Shown: positions 52,116 to 62,595, counted from the stretch's first letter. The stretch is DNA of 64,000 nt from Palleronia abyssalis (GCF_900302445.1 NZ_ONZF01000004.1:62001-126000), one strand, 5' to 3'. The notes: a model not told the origin generated them from the letters alone. Numbers and translations: made by a program.

Positions 52116-54110
52116 ATGCCCCGCGTCCTGCGGGTCTATGCCGGGGGCTTCCTCAACCCCCGCCTGCGCCGGATCCTGACGCTTGCGGAGTGGTCGGTCC
52201 GCACCGGCCCAGTGCGGCCGGGCGATCACGTCGGCGTCTGGGGCAGGTCCCCCTACGCACGCCGCGGTGAATGGATGGCCGCCCGCAACGGGGCGCCGCT
52301 GGTTCGGATCGAGGATGCGTTTCTGAGGTCGCTCCATCCGGGGCGCACGGGCGCTCCGACGCTGGGTTTGCTGATCGACACGCGCGGCGTGCATTTCGAC
52401 AGCGCCACGCCATCCGATCTGGAGCATCACCTGGCCACCGCGCCGCTGGACGACACCGCCAAGCTTGACCGGGCGCGGCATCTGGTGACACGGATGCAGC
52501 GCGCGCATCTGACGAAATACGCCGCCGTCGATCCCGCCCTGCCCCTCCCCGATCCCGGCTACGTGCTGGTGATCGACCAGACACGCGGCGATGCCTCGAT
52601 CCGGCACGCGGGCGCGTCCGAGCAGACCTTCGCCGAGATGCTGGCCTTCGCGAGGATCGAGAATCCGGGTGCACGGATCGTCATCAAGACCCACCCGGAG
52701 ACGGCCCAAGGTCTGCGCCCCGGTCATTACACCACCGCCGATCTGGACGCTCGGACCGCGCTGCTGGACGCCCCCGTCTCGCCCTGGGCGCTGCTGGAAG
52801 GTGCTGTTGCCGTCTATGCCGTCAGCTCGGGGCTGGGATTCGAGGCGATCCTCGCCGGGCACCGCCCCCGCATCTTCGGCCAGCCGTTCTATGGCGGCTG
52901 GGGCCTGACGCAGGACGAAAATCCGGTGCCGCGCCGCGAACGGCGGCTGACGCGCGCGCAACTGGTGGCGGCCGCGCTGATCGACATGCCGGTCTGGTAC
53001 GACCCGTTCCGCGACCGCCTGTGCGAGGTTGAGGATGTCGTCGACCTGCTGGAGGCGCAGGCGCGCGCTTGGCGACAGGACCGGGCGGGGCATGTCGCGT
53101 CGGGCATGCGGCTCTGGAAGCGCGGGCCACTGCAACGGACATTCGGGCGCGAACGCCCCCTGATCTTCCGCGACGACCCCGCGGCGGCCAGCGCCAAGGC
53201 CGCACAGACGGGGCGCAGCCTGCTGGTCTGGGCAGGCAAGGAAACGCCCGCGCATGCCGCGCCCAGGGTGCTGCGGGTCGAGGACGGGTTCCTGCGCTCG
53301 CGCGGGCTGGGGGCCGCGCTGGTCCCGCCGTTGTCGCTGGTCTGCGACGATCTGGGCATCTACTACGACCCTTCGCGTCCCTCGCGGCTGGAGCATCTGA
53401 TCGCCGCTGCCGCCGACCTGCCGGCGCCCGATCTGCGCCGGGCCGAACGGTTGGCGGGGCAGCTGATCGCGGCGGGGCTGACGAAATACAATGTGGGTGC
53501 GGGGACGGTGCCCGATCTGCCGAAGGGGCACCGGATCCTCGTCCCCGGACAGGTCGAGGACGACGCCTCGATCCGGCTGGGCGCGGGGGCGGTACGGACC
53601 AATGCGGCGCTGCTTGACGCGGCGCGCGCAGCCCATCCCGAGGCGGTGCTGATCTACAAGCCCCACCCGGATGTCGAGGCCGGTCTGCGCCCCGGGGCCA
53701 TTCCGGGGGCGGCGGCGGACGTGATCCTGTCGGGCGTCGATCCTGCCGCGGTGTTACCGTTGGTCGATGCGGTCTGGACGATGACGTCGGCGCTGGGGTT
53801 CGAGGCGTTGATCCGCGGCATCCCTGTCACGACACTGGGAGCGCCGTTCTACGCGGGTTGGGGCCTGACGACCGATCTGGGTCCCGTGCCCGACCGCCGC
53901 CGCGCCCGCCCCGGCCTGCACGGACTGATCCACGCCGCGCTGATCGACTATCCGCGCTATACCGATCCTGTCACCGGCCTTCCCTGTCCTGCGGAAGTGA
54001 TCGCCGAGCGTCTGGCGGCGGGCACCCTGCCCCGCCCCGGACCCGCGAACCGGCTGCTGTCCAAAGCGCAGGGCGAGCTGGCCAGCCGGGCGCATCTATG
54101 GCGCCGCTAG
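52116..54110 (+). CDS. kpsC: Capsule polysaccharide biosynthesis protein KpsC
   Basis: A 664-residue protein made of two similar halves, as usual for KpsC (beta-Kdo glycosyltransferase pair). Matching blocks are VRIEDAFLRSLHPGRTGAPT with VLRVEDGFLRSRGLG, GDASIRHAGA with DDASIRLGAG, IKTHPETAQGLRPG with YKPHPDVEAGLRPG, and FGQPFYGGWGLTQD with LGAPFYAGWGLTTD. It extends the poly-Kdo linker on the capsule lipid. Start ATG at 52116. The last 15 nt overlap the convergent ribD. Confidence 0.92.
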   Translation: MPRVLRVYAGGFLNPRLRRILTLAEWSVRTGPVRPGDHVGVWGRSPYARRGEWMAARNGAPLVRIEDAFLRSLHPGRTGAPTLGLLIDTRGVHFDSATPSDLEHHLATAPLDDTAKLDRARHLVTRMQRAHLTKYAAVDPALPLPDPGYVLVIDQTRGDASIRHAGASEQTFAEMLAFARIENPGARIVIKTHPETAQGLRPGHYTTADLDARTALLDAPVSPWALLEGAVAVYAVSSGLGFEAILAGHRPRIFGQPFYGGWGLTQDENPVPRRERRLTRAQLVAAALIDMPVWYDPFRDRLCEVEDVVDLLEAQARAWRQDRAGHVASGMRLWKRGPLQRTFGRERPLIFRDDPAAASAKAAQTGRSLLVWAGKETPAHAAPRVLRVEDGFLRSRGLGAALVPPLSLVCDDLGIYYDPSRPSRLEHLIAAAADLPAPDLRRAERLAGQLIAAGLTKYNVGAGTVPDLPKGHRILVPGQVEDDASIRLGAGAVRTNAALLDAARAAHPEAVLIYKPHPDVEAGLRPGAIPGAAADVILSGVDPAAVLPLVDAVWTMTSALGFEALIRGIPVTTLGAPFYAGWGLTTDLGPVPDRRRARPGLHGLIHAALIDYPRYTDPVTGLPCPAEVIAERLAAGTLPRPGPANRLLSKAQGELASRAHLWRR

Positions 54111-55190
54111 ATCCCATTCGGCCAGCACGTCGCCCCCCAGCCGCCGCGTGCGCACCAGCCGGAAGCGCGGCGCCTCGGCCAGGACGTCCACGCCCAGCGC
54201 GCCCAGCGCCGGCTGTCCCTCCGCGCCCAACGCGACCCCGGCCGAGATCGTGACCAGCCGGTCCACCAACCCCGCCCCCAGAAGCGAGGCCGCGTAGCTG
54301 CCCCCCCCTTCGCAGAAGACCCGGGTGATGCCGCGCTCGCCCAAGGTGTGCAAAGTCCGCCCGGCATCCAGGAACCCCGAGGCGACCGGGACCGAAATGC
54401 ACTCAGCCCCCCGCGCGCGCCACGCCTCGATCCGGGCGGGGGCCGCTTCCGACCCGTGCAGCAGCCACAGCGGCCCGTCGGTCACCGATGCAGCCAGCGC
54501 TCCGTACTCGGGCAGGTCCAGCTTACGCGCCGCGATGACGCGCACGGGCTGGCGGACCGCGCCCATGTCGCGGACCGTCAGGCGCGGATCATCGGCGCGC
54601 GCCGTGCCCGCGCCGACAAGAACCGCGTCGTGCGACATGCGCATTGCGTGGACAGCGCGCCGCGCGTCCGGCCCCGTGATCCACCGGCTTTCGCCGCTGG
54701 CCGTGGCGATCCGCCCGTCCAGCGATGTGGCCAGCTTCAGCGTCAGCATCGGCCGCGCGCGCAGCACCCGCGACAGGAACCCCGCCTGATCGCGCAGGGC
54801 GTCTTCGGCCAGAACCCCTGTCGCAACGTCGATCCCGGCCTCGCGCAGGATGGCATGGCCGCGCCCTGCGACACGGGGGTCGGGATCCTCGATCGCGGTG
54901 ACGACGCGGGCCACACCGGCGGCGACCAACGCCTCGGCGCAGGGCGGCGTCTGCCCATGATGGGCGCAAGGTTCCAGCGTGACATAGGCCGTGGCGCCGT
55001 TCGCCAGATCGCCCGCCTGCGCCAGCGCAACCGTTTCGGCGTGGGGGCGGCCGCCCGGCTGGGTCCAGCCACGCCCGACGATGCGGCCGTCCCGGACCAG
55101 CACGCAGCCCACCGCGGGGTTCGGCCAGACACGGCCCAGCCCGCGCCGCCCCAGCGACAGGGCGTGCGCCATGTGGGCGGCGTCGCTCAC
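54096..55190 (-). CDS. ribD: Bifunctional diaminohydroxyphosphoribosylaminopyrimidine deaminase / 5-amino-6-(5-phosphoribosylamino)uracil reductase
   Basis: A 364-residue RibD. The N-terminal deaminase has the zinc motif HAETVAL and [12 protein letters not shown]. The C-terminal reductase begins [20 protein letters not shown], with [13 protein letters not shown] and [14 protein letters not shown]. Together they carry out steps two and three of riboflavin synthesis. Start at 55190; it overlaps the nrdR stop by 4 nt, so the two are co-transcribed, nrdR first. Confidence 0.95.
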   Translation of the reverse strand: MSDAAHMAHALSLGRRGLGRVWPNPAVGCVLVRDGRIVGRGWTQPGGRPHAETVALAQAGDLANGATAYVTLEPCAHHGQTPPCAEALVAAGVARVVTAIEDPDPRVAGRGHAILREAGIDVATGVLAEDALRDQAGFLSRVLRARPMLTLKLATSLDGRIATASGESRWITGPDARRAVHAMRMSHDAVLVGAGTARADDPRLTVRDMGAVRQPVRVIAARKLDLPEYGALAASVTDGPLWLLHGSEAAPARIEAWRARGAECISVPVASGFLDAGRTLHTLGERGITRVFCEGGGSYAASLLGAGLVDRLVTISAGVALGAEGQPALGALGVDVLAEAPRFRLVRTRRLGGDVLAEWDLAAP

Positions 55191-55654
55191 TCCGTCGATT
55201 TTGCCAGGGGGCGCAGCTCGCTGACGAACTTGTCGAAGTCGTCGGCGGCCTGGAAGTTCTTGTAGACACTGGCGAAGCGCACGTAAGCCACCGTGTCGAT
55301 CCGGGCGAGGGATTCCATCACAATCTCGCCGATGACCTTGGAGGGGATGTCGGTGTCGCCCATGCTTTCCAGCCGCCGCACGATGCCGCTGACCATCTGA
55401 TCCACGCGCTCAGGCTCGACCGGGCGCTTCTGCATCGAGATACGGACCGAGCGTTCCAGCTTGTCGCGATCGAAATCCTCGCGCCGGCCGTTGGTCTTGA
55501 CGACGACCAGATCGCGCAGCTGCACCCGTTCATACGTGGTGAACCGCCCCCCGCAGGCCGCGCAGAGGCGTCGGCGCCGGATCGCGACGTGATCCTCGGC
55601 CGGGCGGGAATCCTTCACCTGTGTTTCCACATTGCCGCAGAACGGACAGCGCAT
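55187..55654 (-). CDS. nrdR: Transcriptional repressor NrdR
   Basis: A 155-residue NrdR: N-terminal zinc ribbon (MRCPFCGN and [17 protein letters not shown]) and an ATP-cone domain ([20 protein letters not shown]). It senses ATP/dATP and represses ribonucleotide reductase genes. Start at 55654 after AAGGGGAAA; a longer frame to 56488 is antisense to the SDR gene. The nrdR-ribD coupling is widespread in bacteria. Confidence 0.96.
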   Translation of the reverse strand: MRCPFCGNVETQVKDSRPAEDHVAIRRRRLCAACGGRFTTYERVQLRDLVVVKTNGRREDFDRDKLERSVRISMQKRPVEPERVDQMVSGIVRRLESMGDTDIPSKVIGEIVMESLARIDTVAYVRFASVYKNFQAADDFDKFVSELRPLAKSTE

Positions 55655-55807
55655 CGCGTTTCCCCTTGATCGCCTTGGGCCGGTGCCACCGACCATAGCC
55701 GCCGGCCCCAGCGATGGACAGTGCGAAACCGGGCGACCCCAGATGAAGGGGTGAACCGATGCAAGGCGGGCACGTTCCCTTGCCTGCATCAACCGACGGA
55801 GGCCAGA

Positions 55808-56479
55808 ATGGCAAAGACGATCTTCATCACAGGCGCAAGTTCCGGGATCGGCGCGGCGACGGCGCGCAAGGCTGCCGCGGCGGGATGGAACGTGGCGCTG
55901 TTCGCACGCTCGGCCGAGAAGCTGGAGGCGCTGGCGGCCGAGATCGGCACCCAAGCGCTGGCCCTGACGGGCGACGCGACAAATCTGGGAGAGCTTGAGC
56001 ACGCCGTCGCGCAGGCCGCGACCGAATTCGGCGGGCTGGATGCCGCCTTCGCCAATGCGGGCCGGGGCATGTCGAAGTCCGGCACGGTCGAGGGCGACGC
56101 GGACGACATCCGCAGCATGGTCGAGCTGAACGTGCTGGGGGTGCTGTGGACGGCGCGGGCAACGCTGCCTGAGCTGAAGAAGCGCAAGGGCACGCTGGTG
56201 CTGACCGGTTCGGCCGCGGGGCGCAAGCATATCGACGGGTCGATCTATGGCGCGACGAAGTGGTTCGTGCATGGATACGCGGGCAATATGGCCGAAGAGA
56301 TGCGCGAATGGGGCGGCAGGTGCTGCGTCATCGCGCCCGGCATGGTCGACACGCCCTTCTTCGACGAGGCCAAGCCCGACAAATTGCACCCGGACGACGT
56401 GGCGGATGCCGTGCTGCACGCGATCGAGGCCGACCCCCGCGCGGCGGTTCGCGAAATCTACCTCATGCCTCAGAACTGA
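55808..56479 (+). CDS. Short-chain dehydrogenase/reductase (classical SDR)
   Basis: A 223-residue SDR with the cofactor motif [17 protein letters not shown] in AFANAGRGM, the active Ser in LTGSAAG and YGATK (Tyr-x3-Lys). ARSAEKLE after the second strand suggests NADP(H) preference. The substrate is unknown. Start at 55808 after GGAGGCCAG. It overlaps the convergent alpha-glucosidase gene by 17 nt. Confidence 0.85.
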   Translation: MAKTIFITGASSGIGAATARKAAAAGWNVALFARSAEKLEALAAEIGTQALALTGDATNLGELEHAVAQAATEFGGLDAAFANAGRGMSKSGTVEGDADDIRSMVELNVLGVLWTARATLPELKKRKGTLVLTGSAAGRKHIDGSIYGATKWFVHGYAGNMAEEMREWGGRCCVIAPGMVDTPFFDEAKPDKLHPDDVADAVLHAIEADPRAAVREIYLMPQN

Positions 56480-58229
56480 CCTCTGCACCGGCCGCGCGCA
56501 CGATCCCGAAGCCGTAGGGCGGCAGCTCCAGCCCGCCCGCGGCGATCTTGGTGGTCAGGCCCGGGCCTTCGATCGGCTCGCCGTCTTTCAGCCGGTCCGA
56601 CGGCAGCGTCTGCGTCCGGTTCGAGAAATTGGCGACGCACAGATAGGTGTCGCCCCCGCCATAGCGGTCCCACAGGATCAGCGGGGCCAGATCGGGCGGA
56701 TGGACCACCTCGCCCCCCCAGCGGATCAGGGGCTGGCCCTTCCGCCATTCAAGGAACTGCGGCAGGAACTGGATCGGGCTGTCGGGGTCGGCCCTCTGGT
56801 CCGCGACGTTCAGCGCGGCGTGTTCGGGCGGGACGCGCATCCACGGCTCGCCTTCGGTAAAGCCGCAATGGGGATCGTCGTCGGTCCAGGGCATGGGGGT
56901 GCGCGCGCCGTCGCGTCCCTCGAAATCGGGCCAGAAATTGATGCCCCAGGGATCGCGCAGATCCTCGAACCGAAGCTCGGGATGGGGCAGCGCAAGTTCC
57001 TCTCCCTGATAGAGGATGCCGCCACCTTTCAGGCAGAATTGCAGGAAGAACAACAGCTTCTGCGCCGCGACCTGTTCCTCGCGGGTGGTGGCGAAATCCA
57101 TCAGGTCGCTGACCGCCCGCCGTGCGTCGTGGTTCGAGAACACGTTCATCATCCAGCCCGTGCGCAGAAACGCGCTGCGATAGGTCAGGATCTCGGTCAG
57201 GGGGCGCACCTCGCGCGGGCCGTTGATCAGGCTGAAATCATAGACCGCGTGCAAGCCTTCGTTGTGGATCGTGTACTTCTCGGACGTGCGGGCGCTGTCG
57301 GTATCGGCCAGCTCGCCGATCAGGGCGCGCTGGGGGGAATAACCGTCCACGGCGCGGCGCAGCTTTTCCACGATGGGAAAGGCCGCCGGCACGTCGCGGT
57401 CGTAGATATGCGCCTGGCGGCGGAACGGGTTCTGCCCGCCCCCGCCCAGGGGCGCGACCGGCCCGCGGCTGTCCTCGGGCGGGTTCGACCGCAGGTCAGG
57501 ATCGCAGGCCAGGCACTGGATGGCGTCCAGCCGGAACCCGTCGACGCCGTGATCCAGCCAGAAGGTCATCGCGTCGATGATCGCGTCCAGAACCTCGGGG
57601 CGTTGCAGGTTCAGCGCGGGCTGGCAGGGCAGGAACGGGTGATAGTAGTATTGCGCGCGCCGCGGCTCCCACGTCCAGGCGGGGCCGCCGAACGAGCTGA
57701 GCCAGTTGTTGGGCGGACCGCCATCGGGGGCGGCGTCGGCCCAGATGTACCAGTCGCCGAACTCGCCCTTCGGATCGCCCCGGCTGGCGATGAACCACGG
57801 GTGTTCGTCCGAGGTGTGGCACGGGATCAGGTCCATCAGGATCTTCAGGCCCTTGCCATGCGCCGCGCCGACCAGCCGGTCCAGGTCGGCAATGTCGCCG
57901 TGGATCGGGTCGATGGACCGGAAATCGGTGATGTCGTATCCGAAATCCTTCTGCGGCGAGGGATAGATCGGGCTGAGCCACAGCCCGTCCACGCCCAGGT
58001 CCGCGATATGGTCGAGCTTGTCGCACACGCCCTTCAGATCGCCGATGCCGTCACCGTTCGAATCGCAGAAACTGCGCACATACACCTGATACAGTGCAGC
58101 GCCGCGCCACCATTCGCGGTGGCTCAGCGGCTCCAACGGTTCCTGCAACGCGGCCCGGGCCATGATCGTCTCGCGCGTCTGGCGCATCGTGGCCCGCCGA
58201 CGGGAGTATATTTCGGTCATTTCGTTCAT
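56463..58229 (-). CDS. aglA: Alpha-glucosidase (glycoside hydrolase family 13)
   Basis: A 588-residue GH13 enzyme of the oligo-1,6-/alpha-glucosidase group, cytoplasmic (no signal). It starts conserved sequence at [20 protein letters not shown]; the catalytic nucleophile is Asp235 (GFRLDAIQ), the acid/base Glu306 (ALIGELAD) and the third acid Asp368 (FSNHDA). In region I the usual Asn of NHTS is Cys137. The first 38 residues have no match and four ATG codons, so the true start may be downstream of 58229. No sugar ABC genes are adjacent, unlike typical aglEFGAK operons. Confidence 0.88.
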   Translation of the reverse strand: MNEMTEIYSRRRATMRQTRETIMARAALQEPLEPLSHREWWRGAALYQVYVRSFCDSNGDGIGDLKGVCDKLDHIADLGVDGLWLSPIYPSPQKDFGYDITDFRSIDPIHGDIADLDRLVGAAHGKGLKILMDLIPCHTSDEHPWFIASRGDPKGEFGDWYIWADAAPDGGPPNNWLSSFGGPAWTWEPRRAQYYYHPFLPCQPALNLQRPEVLDAIIDAMTFWLDHGVDGFRLDAIQCLACDPDLRSNPPEDSRGPVAPLGGGGQNPFRRQAHIYDRDVPAAFPIVEKLRRAVDGYSPQRALIGELADTDSARTSEKYTIHNEGLHAVYDFSLINGPREVRPLTEILTYRSAFLRTGWMMNVFSNHDARRAVSDLMDFATTREEQVAAQKLLFFLQFCLKGGGILYQGEELALPHPELRFEDLRDPWGINFWPDFEGRDGARTPMPWTDDDPHCGFTEGEPWMRVPPEHAALNVADQRADPDSPIQFLPQFLEWRKGQPLIRWGGEVVHPPDLAPLILWDRYGGGDTYLCVANFSNRTQTLPSDRLKDGEPIEGPGLTTKIAAGGLELPPYGFGIVRAAGAEVSSEA

Positions 58230-58271
58230 ATCCTCATGGCCTTAACGGATCGACCGATCGGGGCGTTCCGC

Positions 58272-58685
58272 CTAGCCGCCCGAGAAATGCGCGGCGATGG
58301 ACCGGGTGTGCGGGCGGTCGCGATGCTCCCATAGATATATGCCCTGCCACGTGCCCAGCGCCATCCGGCCGCCTTCCACCGGGATCGACAGCGACACCGG
58401 CAGATGCGCGGCCTTGATATGGGCGGGCATGTCGTCGGACCCCTCGGACCGGTGGCGCAGATACTCCATGTCGGGCGTGTCGGCCCGCGGGACCAGCCGG
58501 TCGATCCATGCCATGAGATCGCGCCGGACGTCCGGATCTGCGTTTTCCTGGATCAGCAGCGAGCAGGAGGTGTGCCGCACGAACAGCGTCAGAACGCCAT
58601 CCGCGCGCGGCAGCCAACCCGCGACCTGATCGGTGAACTCCGTCAGGCCGGGGCCGTCCGTTTCGATCTCGAATTCGGTCATCAT
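58272..58685 (-). CDS. YjbQ family protein (UPF0047)
   Basis: A 137-residue YjbQ-type protein: VLTLFVRHTSCSLLIQENAD near the middle, DMPAHIKAAHLPVSLSIPVE and ALGTWQGIYLWEHRDRPHTR near the end, with the conserved His/Glu/Asp of the putative metal site. Members have weak thiamine-phosphate-synthase-like activity; the physiological role is unclear. It stands between the alpha-glucosidase and an SDR gene, 43 nt before the former. Confidence 0.9.
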   Translation of the reverse strand: MMTEFEIETDGPGLTEFTDQVAGWLPRADGVLTLFVRHTSCSLLIQENADPDVRRDLMAWIDRLVPRADTPDMEYLRHRSEGSDDMPAHIKAAHLPVSLSIPVEGGRMALGTWQGIYLWEHRDRPHTRSIAAHFSGG

Positions 58686-58757
58686 GGGGCGCCCTCCGTT
58701 TTCGGATCAATGGGCAGGCCGGGTCAGAGTTCCGGCCCGTAGGCGCCCCGCTGTCGA

Positions 58758-59525
58758 TCAACCCGGCAAGGGCGGCTGGCCGTTCGACGCCATCAAGCCG
58801 CCGTCCACCGGGATCACCGCGCCGTTGACGAAGCTGGCATCGTCCGAAGCCAGGAAGGCCATGACCGACGCGATCTCCTCCGGCTCGCCGCCGCGGCCCA
58901 TCGGGATGCGATCATACATCGCGTCCTTGAACGCCTCCTGATCCTCCATCGGGGCGGTCAGCCCGGTATGGGTGAAGCCGGGCGCCACCGCGTTCACGCG
59001 CAGCCCGTGGGTCCGGTAGTCCAGCGCACAGGCCCGCACGAGGTTCGAGATCGCCGCCTTCGACGTGTTGTAGGCGAACGCGTTCCAGTCCGCCCGCTCG
59101 CCCGAGACGGACGAGGTCGCGATGACGCAGCCCTTGGCCTTCGTCAGCGGCGCCCACGCGGATTTCATCGCCAGGTAGGTCGCGCCGATATTGTTCTTGA
59201 GCTGGCCGTCGAAATCGTCGACCGGCAGGCTGCCCATCGTGCCGGTCACGGCGATGCCGGCATTGGCGATCAGGATGTCGATCCCGCCGAAATTCTGCAT
59301 CGCGGCCTCGACCATCGCACGGCTGGCCGCATCGTGGGCCAGATCGCCGGTGACGTGGACCGCCTTGCCCTCGGGCAGTTGGTCGACCTGGCTTTGCAGA
59401 TCCGCGCCCTCGGCATCCGCCAGGACAACGTTGGCCCCTTCGTTGGCGAACCGCTTGGCGGCGGCCGCGCCGATCCCCGAGGCTGCGCCGGTGATCGCGA
59501 CGGTCTTTCCTTCGAAACGTTGCAT
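58758..59525 (-). CDS. Short-chain dehydrogenase/reductase (SDR family)
   Basis: A 255-residue classical SDR: VAITGAASGIGAAAAKRF, DLAHDAAS, ANAGIAVTG, the active Ser region ATSSVSGE and YNTSKAA, and the C-terminal FVNGAVIPVDGGLMA, which is typical of 3-oxoacyl-ACP-reductase/3-hydroxybutyrate-type SDRs. DAEGAD after the second strand suggests NAD(H). Substrate unknown. The ATG at 59525 follows GGAGAGACC. Confidence 0.87.
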   Translation of the reverse strand: MQRFEGKTVAITGAASGIGAAAAKRFANEGANVVLADAEGADLQSQVDQLPEGKAVHVTGDLAHDAASRAMVEAAMQNFGGIDILIANAGIAVTGTMGSLPVDDFDGQLKNNIGATYLAMKSAWAPLTKAKGCVIATSSVSGERADWNAFAYNTSKAAISNLVRACALDYRTHGLRVNAVAPGFTHTGLTAPMEDQEAFKDAMYDRIPMGRGGEPEEIASVMAFLASDDASFVNGAVIPVDGGLMASNGQPPLPG

Positions 59526-59615
59526 CGGTCTCTCCATGCTACTGGTTACACGACGGCCAATGCAAAACGCGGCGCATGTTTCCATACGCCGCGCGGTCAA
59601 GATCGAGGATCGCCC

Positions 59616-60104
59616 TTAGCCGACGACCGGCTGGCCGCTGCCTTCGGGGCGGAAGACCAGCGCGATGCCGTTCAGGCAATGGCGCAGTCCCGTGGGCTTT
59701 GGGCCGTCCTCGAAAACGTGGCCCAAGTGAGATCCGCAATTAGTGCAATGCACCTCGGTCCGGGTGGTGAAGAAGCCGCGGTCGGGCTTGGTGCCCACCG
59801 CATTGTCCAGAGGCGCCCAGAACGACGGCCACCCTGTGCCGGACTTGAACTTGGTGTCCGAGGGGTACAGCGCCTGATCGCAGCCCTTGCAGTGATAGGT
59901 GCCCGCCTCGTACAGCGGATTGAGCTGCGAGGAATGGGCCTTCTCGGTCCCCATGTCGCGCATCACGTCATACTCGGCATCGGTCAGCAGCTGGCGCCAT
60001 TCCGCCTCGGTTCGGGTGAAAGGATGTGACCCCTCGTGCGCCCAAGGCATAGTCGGAAGGACCAGCGCTGCGGAACTGGCAGTCAGGAAGGTGCGACGGT
60101 TCAT
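59616..60104 (-). CDS. msrB: Peptide-methionine (R)-S-oxide reductase, Tat-exported
   Basis: A 162-residue MsrB with a twin-arginine-like signal (NRRTFLTASSAALVL). The enzyme core has both zinc CxxC pairs (HCKGCD and HCTNCG), the GTGWPSFWAPLD substrate block and the catalytic Cys in GLRHCLNG, where RYCIN is more usual. It should repair oxidised methionine in periplasmic proteins. The start at 60104 was chosen because the signal begins there; an upstream ATG at 60128 is possible. It is next to an ECF sigma/anti-sigma pair, which may control it. Confidence 0.9.
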   Translation of the reverse strand: MNRRTFLTASSAALVLPTMPWAHEGSHPFTRTEAEWRQLLTDAEYDVMRDMGTEKAHSSQLNPLYEAGTYHCKGCDQALYPSDTKFKSGTGWPSFWAPLDNAVGTKPDRGFFTTRTEVHCTNCGSHLGHVFEDGPKPTGLRHCLNGIALVFRPEGSGQPVVG

Positions 60105-60189
60105 ACGGACCCCACTAGTGTCAGACATGCGGAATATAACACGCCCGCCCGCGAAATCGCCCGGGACTGGCAACATCGTGAAGTGGGCG

Positions 60190-60891
60190 TCAAACCTCGC
60201 CCACCTCGCCCGCGGCCAGAACGTCGCCCGTCGGCAGCCCCGTGGGCGACCCGCCCGGCGGCTCGTCCGAGATCGCCAGGATCCCGCCCGCGATCTGCTG
60301 GCCCAGGGGGGCGGGCACCGCGATCCGGGCGGTGGTGTCCTCGGGCAGGACGCCCAGCGACACCGGATCCGCGTCGCCCGCGATCAGCCATAGTTGCAAC
60401 ACCCGGCCCGCGGCGGCCGCGCCGCTTTGCCGTTCCACCAGCAAGGTGTCGTCACGCGGGTCGAACCGGGCCTGCACAAGAAGGTCCGATTGCTCTCCCG
60501 CCAGCTCGGCCGCGTAGAAGGGCCCGGAATAGGGCGGCTGAACCGGCGGCAGGACGGCGATCAGGATGACCACGGCTGCCAGCGCCCCGAACGCCATACC
60601 CACCGCCCCGCCGAACCAGCGCATGATCCCGCGGCCCTGCGTCGCGCCACGGGACGGCCGCGCCTGGGCGCTGACGGCCTCTGCCAGCCGCGCGCGGAGT
60701 CCGGCGGGCGGGGCGACGGGGGCCACGTCGTCGGCCAGCTGCGCCAGATGCTCGGTCCAGTCAGCCACAAGCGCCCGAAAGCCCCCGTCGACGGCCAGAC
60801 GATCCTCGGCCGCGCGCCGTTCGTCTTCGGGCAGAAGGTGCAGGACATATTCGGCGGCCAGGCCGGCGTCCTCCTCGTCATTTTCCGCCAT
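60190..60891 (-). CDS. Anti-sigma factor (RskA/anti-sigma-K type)
   Basis: A 233-residue membrane protein. The N-terminal sigma-binding part ([20 protein letters not shown]) faces the cytoplasm; one membrane helix lies at about residues 95-115 ([19 protein letters not shown]); the periplasmic C-terminal part is an anti-sigma-K domain ([35 protein letters not shown]). It should hold the sigma factor encoded 12 nt upstream until a signal arrives. The signal is unknown; the nearby exported MsrB hints at oxidative stress. Confidence 0.88.
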   Translation of the reverse strand: MAENDEEDAGLAAEYVLHLLPEDERRAAEDRLAVDGGFRALVADWTEHLAQLADDVAPVAPPAGLRARLAEAVSAQARPSRGATQGRGIMRWFGGAVGMAFGALAAVVILIAVLPPVQPPYSGPFYAAELAGEQSDLLVQARFDPRDDTLLVERQSGAAAAGRVLQLWLIAGDADPVSLGVLPEDTTARIAVPAPLGQQIAGGILAISDEPPGGSPTGLPTGDVLAAGEVGEV

Positions 60892-60903
60892 CGTCGTTCC
60901 CCT

Positions 60904-61464
60904 TCAGCCGTCCAGGCATTCGCGCAGCTTCTGCAGGCTGCGCCTCAGCCAGGTCCGCATCGTGTTCAGCGGCACGTCGAACCGGGCGGCGAGGGTCTGA
61001 TACGTCTCGCCGTCCAGATACGCACCCCGCACCGCCGCCGCGCGATCGTCGTCCAGTGTCCCCAGGCAGCGCACGACCTCGCGCGCCTCCGACGCCGCGA
61101 CCGCCTGTGCCTCGGGGCCGGGGGCCGCATCCTGCAGCCGGTCCAGCGCCTCGCCCCCCTCGGCCGGGGTCTTGCGCGCCCGCAGCCGGTCGATCGCCGC
61201 GTTCCGGGCGATGGTGATCAGCCACGTCATCGGGCTGAGGCCGTTCACATTGTAGCGGCCGGCGTTCTTCCAGACCTTGATGAAGACATCCTGAAGGACG
61301 TCCTCGCTCTCGCCCCGGTCTTTCAACACACGCAGACACACGCCGAACAGTTTCGCGCTGGTGGCATCGTAGAGGTCCAGAAAGGCGGCGCGATCCTCAC
61401 CGGCGATGCGGGCGATCATGCCCTCGATATCTGCGCGCGTCGTCGCCAAGGCCGGCCCCCTCAC
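60904..61464 (-). CDS. ECF RNA polymerase sigma factor
   Basis: A 186-residue ECF sigma: region 2 with [38 protein letters not shown] and [16 protein letters not shown]; region 4 with [20 protein letters not shown] and [18 protein letters not shown]. The pairing with an RskA-type anti-sigma places it near the SigK/SigL (ECF19-like) group. The start is probably GTG at 61464; MIARI fifteen codons later is an alternative. It is divergent from cobS with 156 nt between them. Confidence 0.92.
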   Translation of the reverse strand: MRGPALATTRADIEGMIARIAGEDRAAFLDLYDATSAKLFGVCLRVLKDRGESEDVLQDVFIKVWKNAGRYNVNGLSPMTWLITIARNAAIDRLRARKTPAEGGEALDRLQDAAPGPEAQAVAASEAREVVRCLGTLDDDRAAAVRGAYLDGETYQTLAARFDVPLNTMRTWLRRSLQKLRECLDG

Positions 61465-61620
61465 GGTCGTTCGCGGCGGATCCTACCGATCCCGATCCCG
61501 GGGGCCAGCGATAATACGGGTTGGACTTGCGGGACTGGCGCATATGTTGCACTTCGACGCGCGATGCGCATGGACGCGGAAAGCCCCGGCAGGTCGCGGG
61601 GAAGACAAGGAATGACAGAC

Positions 61621-62595
61621 ATGGCCGACGGAAGCCTCGACATCAGCGCGACGCCGACCCGCGAGATCTCGGTGCGCGACACCTTCGGATTGGACACCGA
61701 CATGGTGGTGCACGGCTTCGCCGAACCATCCGAACGTGTGCCGGCACTGGATCCCACCTATCAGTTCGACACCGACACCACCTTGGCGATCCTCGCGGGA
61801 TACGAACACAACCGCCGCGTGATGATCCAAGGCTATCACGGCACGGGCAAATCGACGCATATCGAACAGGTCGCCGCCCGGCTGAACTGGCCCTGCGTGC
61901 GTGTGAACCTCGACAGTCACATCAGCCGCATCGACCTGATCGGCAAGGACGCGATCAAGCTGAAGAACGGCGTGCAGGTCACCGAATTCCAGGAAGGCAT
62001 CCTGCCCTGGGCGCTACGCAACCCCACCGCCATCGTCTTCGACGAATACGACGCGGGCCGCGCGGACGTGATGTTCGTGATTCAGCGCGTGCTGGAAGTT
62101 GACGGCAAGCTGACGCTGCTGGACCAGAACGAGGTCATCCACCCCCATCCGTTCTTCCGCCTCTTCGCCACGTCGAACACGGTGGGCCTGGGCGACACGA
62201 CTGGCCTGTACCACGGCACCCAGCAGATCAACCAGGGCCAGATGGACCGCTGGTCGCTGGTCGCGACGCTGAACTATCTGCCGCACGAGGCCGAGAAGGC
62301 CATCGTCGCGTCGAAGCTGGAGGGGTTCGACGAGAAGACGATCGGCCAGATGGTCACCGTCGCACAGCTGACCCGCACGGCCTTCATGAACGGCGAGCTT
62401 TCCACGGTCATGAGCCCCCGGACTGTGATCGCCTGGGCGCAGAACGCCGAGATCTTCGGCAATATCGGCTATGCCTTCCGCCTGTCGTTCCTGAACAAGT
62501 GCGACGAGCTGGAGCGCGAGACCGTGGCCGAATTCTACCAGCGCTGCTTCGACGAGGAACTGCCCGAAAGCGCGGCCTCGGTCAGCTTGGGCTGA
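61621..62595 (+). CDS. cobS: Cobaltochelatase subunit CobS (AAA ATPase)
   Basis: A 324-residue MoxR-type AAA protein with the P-loop GYHGTGKST at residues 71-79, Walker [11 protein letters not shown] and the sensor region [20 protein letters not shown], all typical of CobS. With CobT and CobN it inserts cobalt into hydrogenobyrinate diamide in aerobic B12 synthesis. The start at 61621 has AAGGA 8-10 nt upstream; the ATG at 61612 is too close to it. Its partner cobT is not adjacent. The stop overlaps the next start (TGATG). Confidence 0.93.
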   Translation: MADGSLDISATPTREISVRDTFGLDTDMVVHGFAEPSERVPALDPTYQFDTDTTLAILAGYEHNRRVMIQGYHGTGKSTHIEQVAARLNWPCVRVNLDSHISRIDLIGKDAIKLKNGVQVTEFQEGILPWALRNPTAIVFDEYDAGRADVMFVIQRVLEVDGKLTLLDQNEVIHPHPFFRLFATSNTVGLGDTTGLYHGTQQINQGQMDRWSLVATLNYLPHEAEKAIVASKLEGFDEKTIGQMVTVAQLTRTAFMNGELSTVMSPRTVIAWAQNAEIFGNIGYAFRLSFLNKCDELERETVAEFYQRCFDEELPESAASVSLG

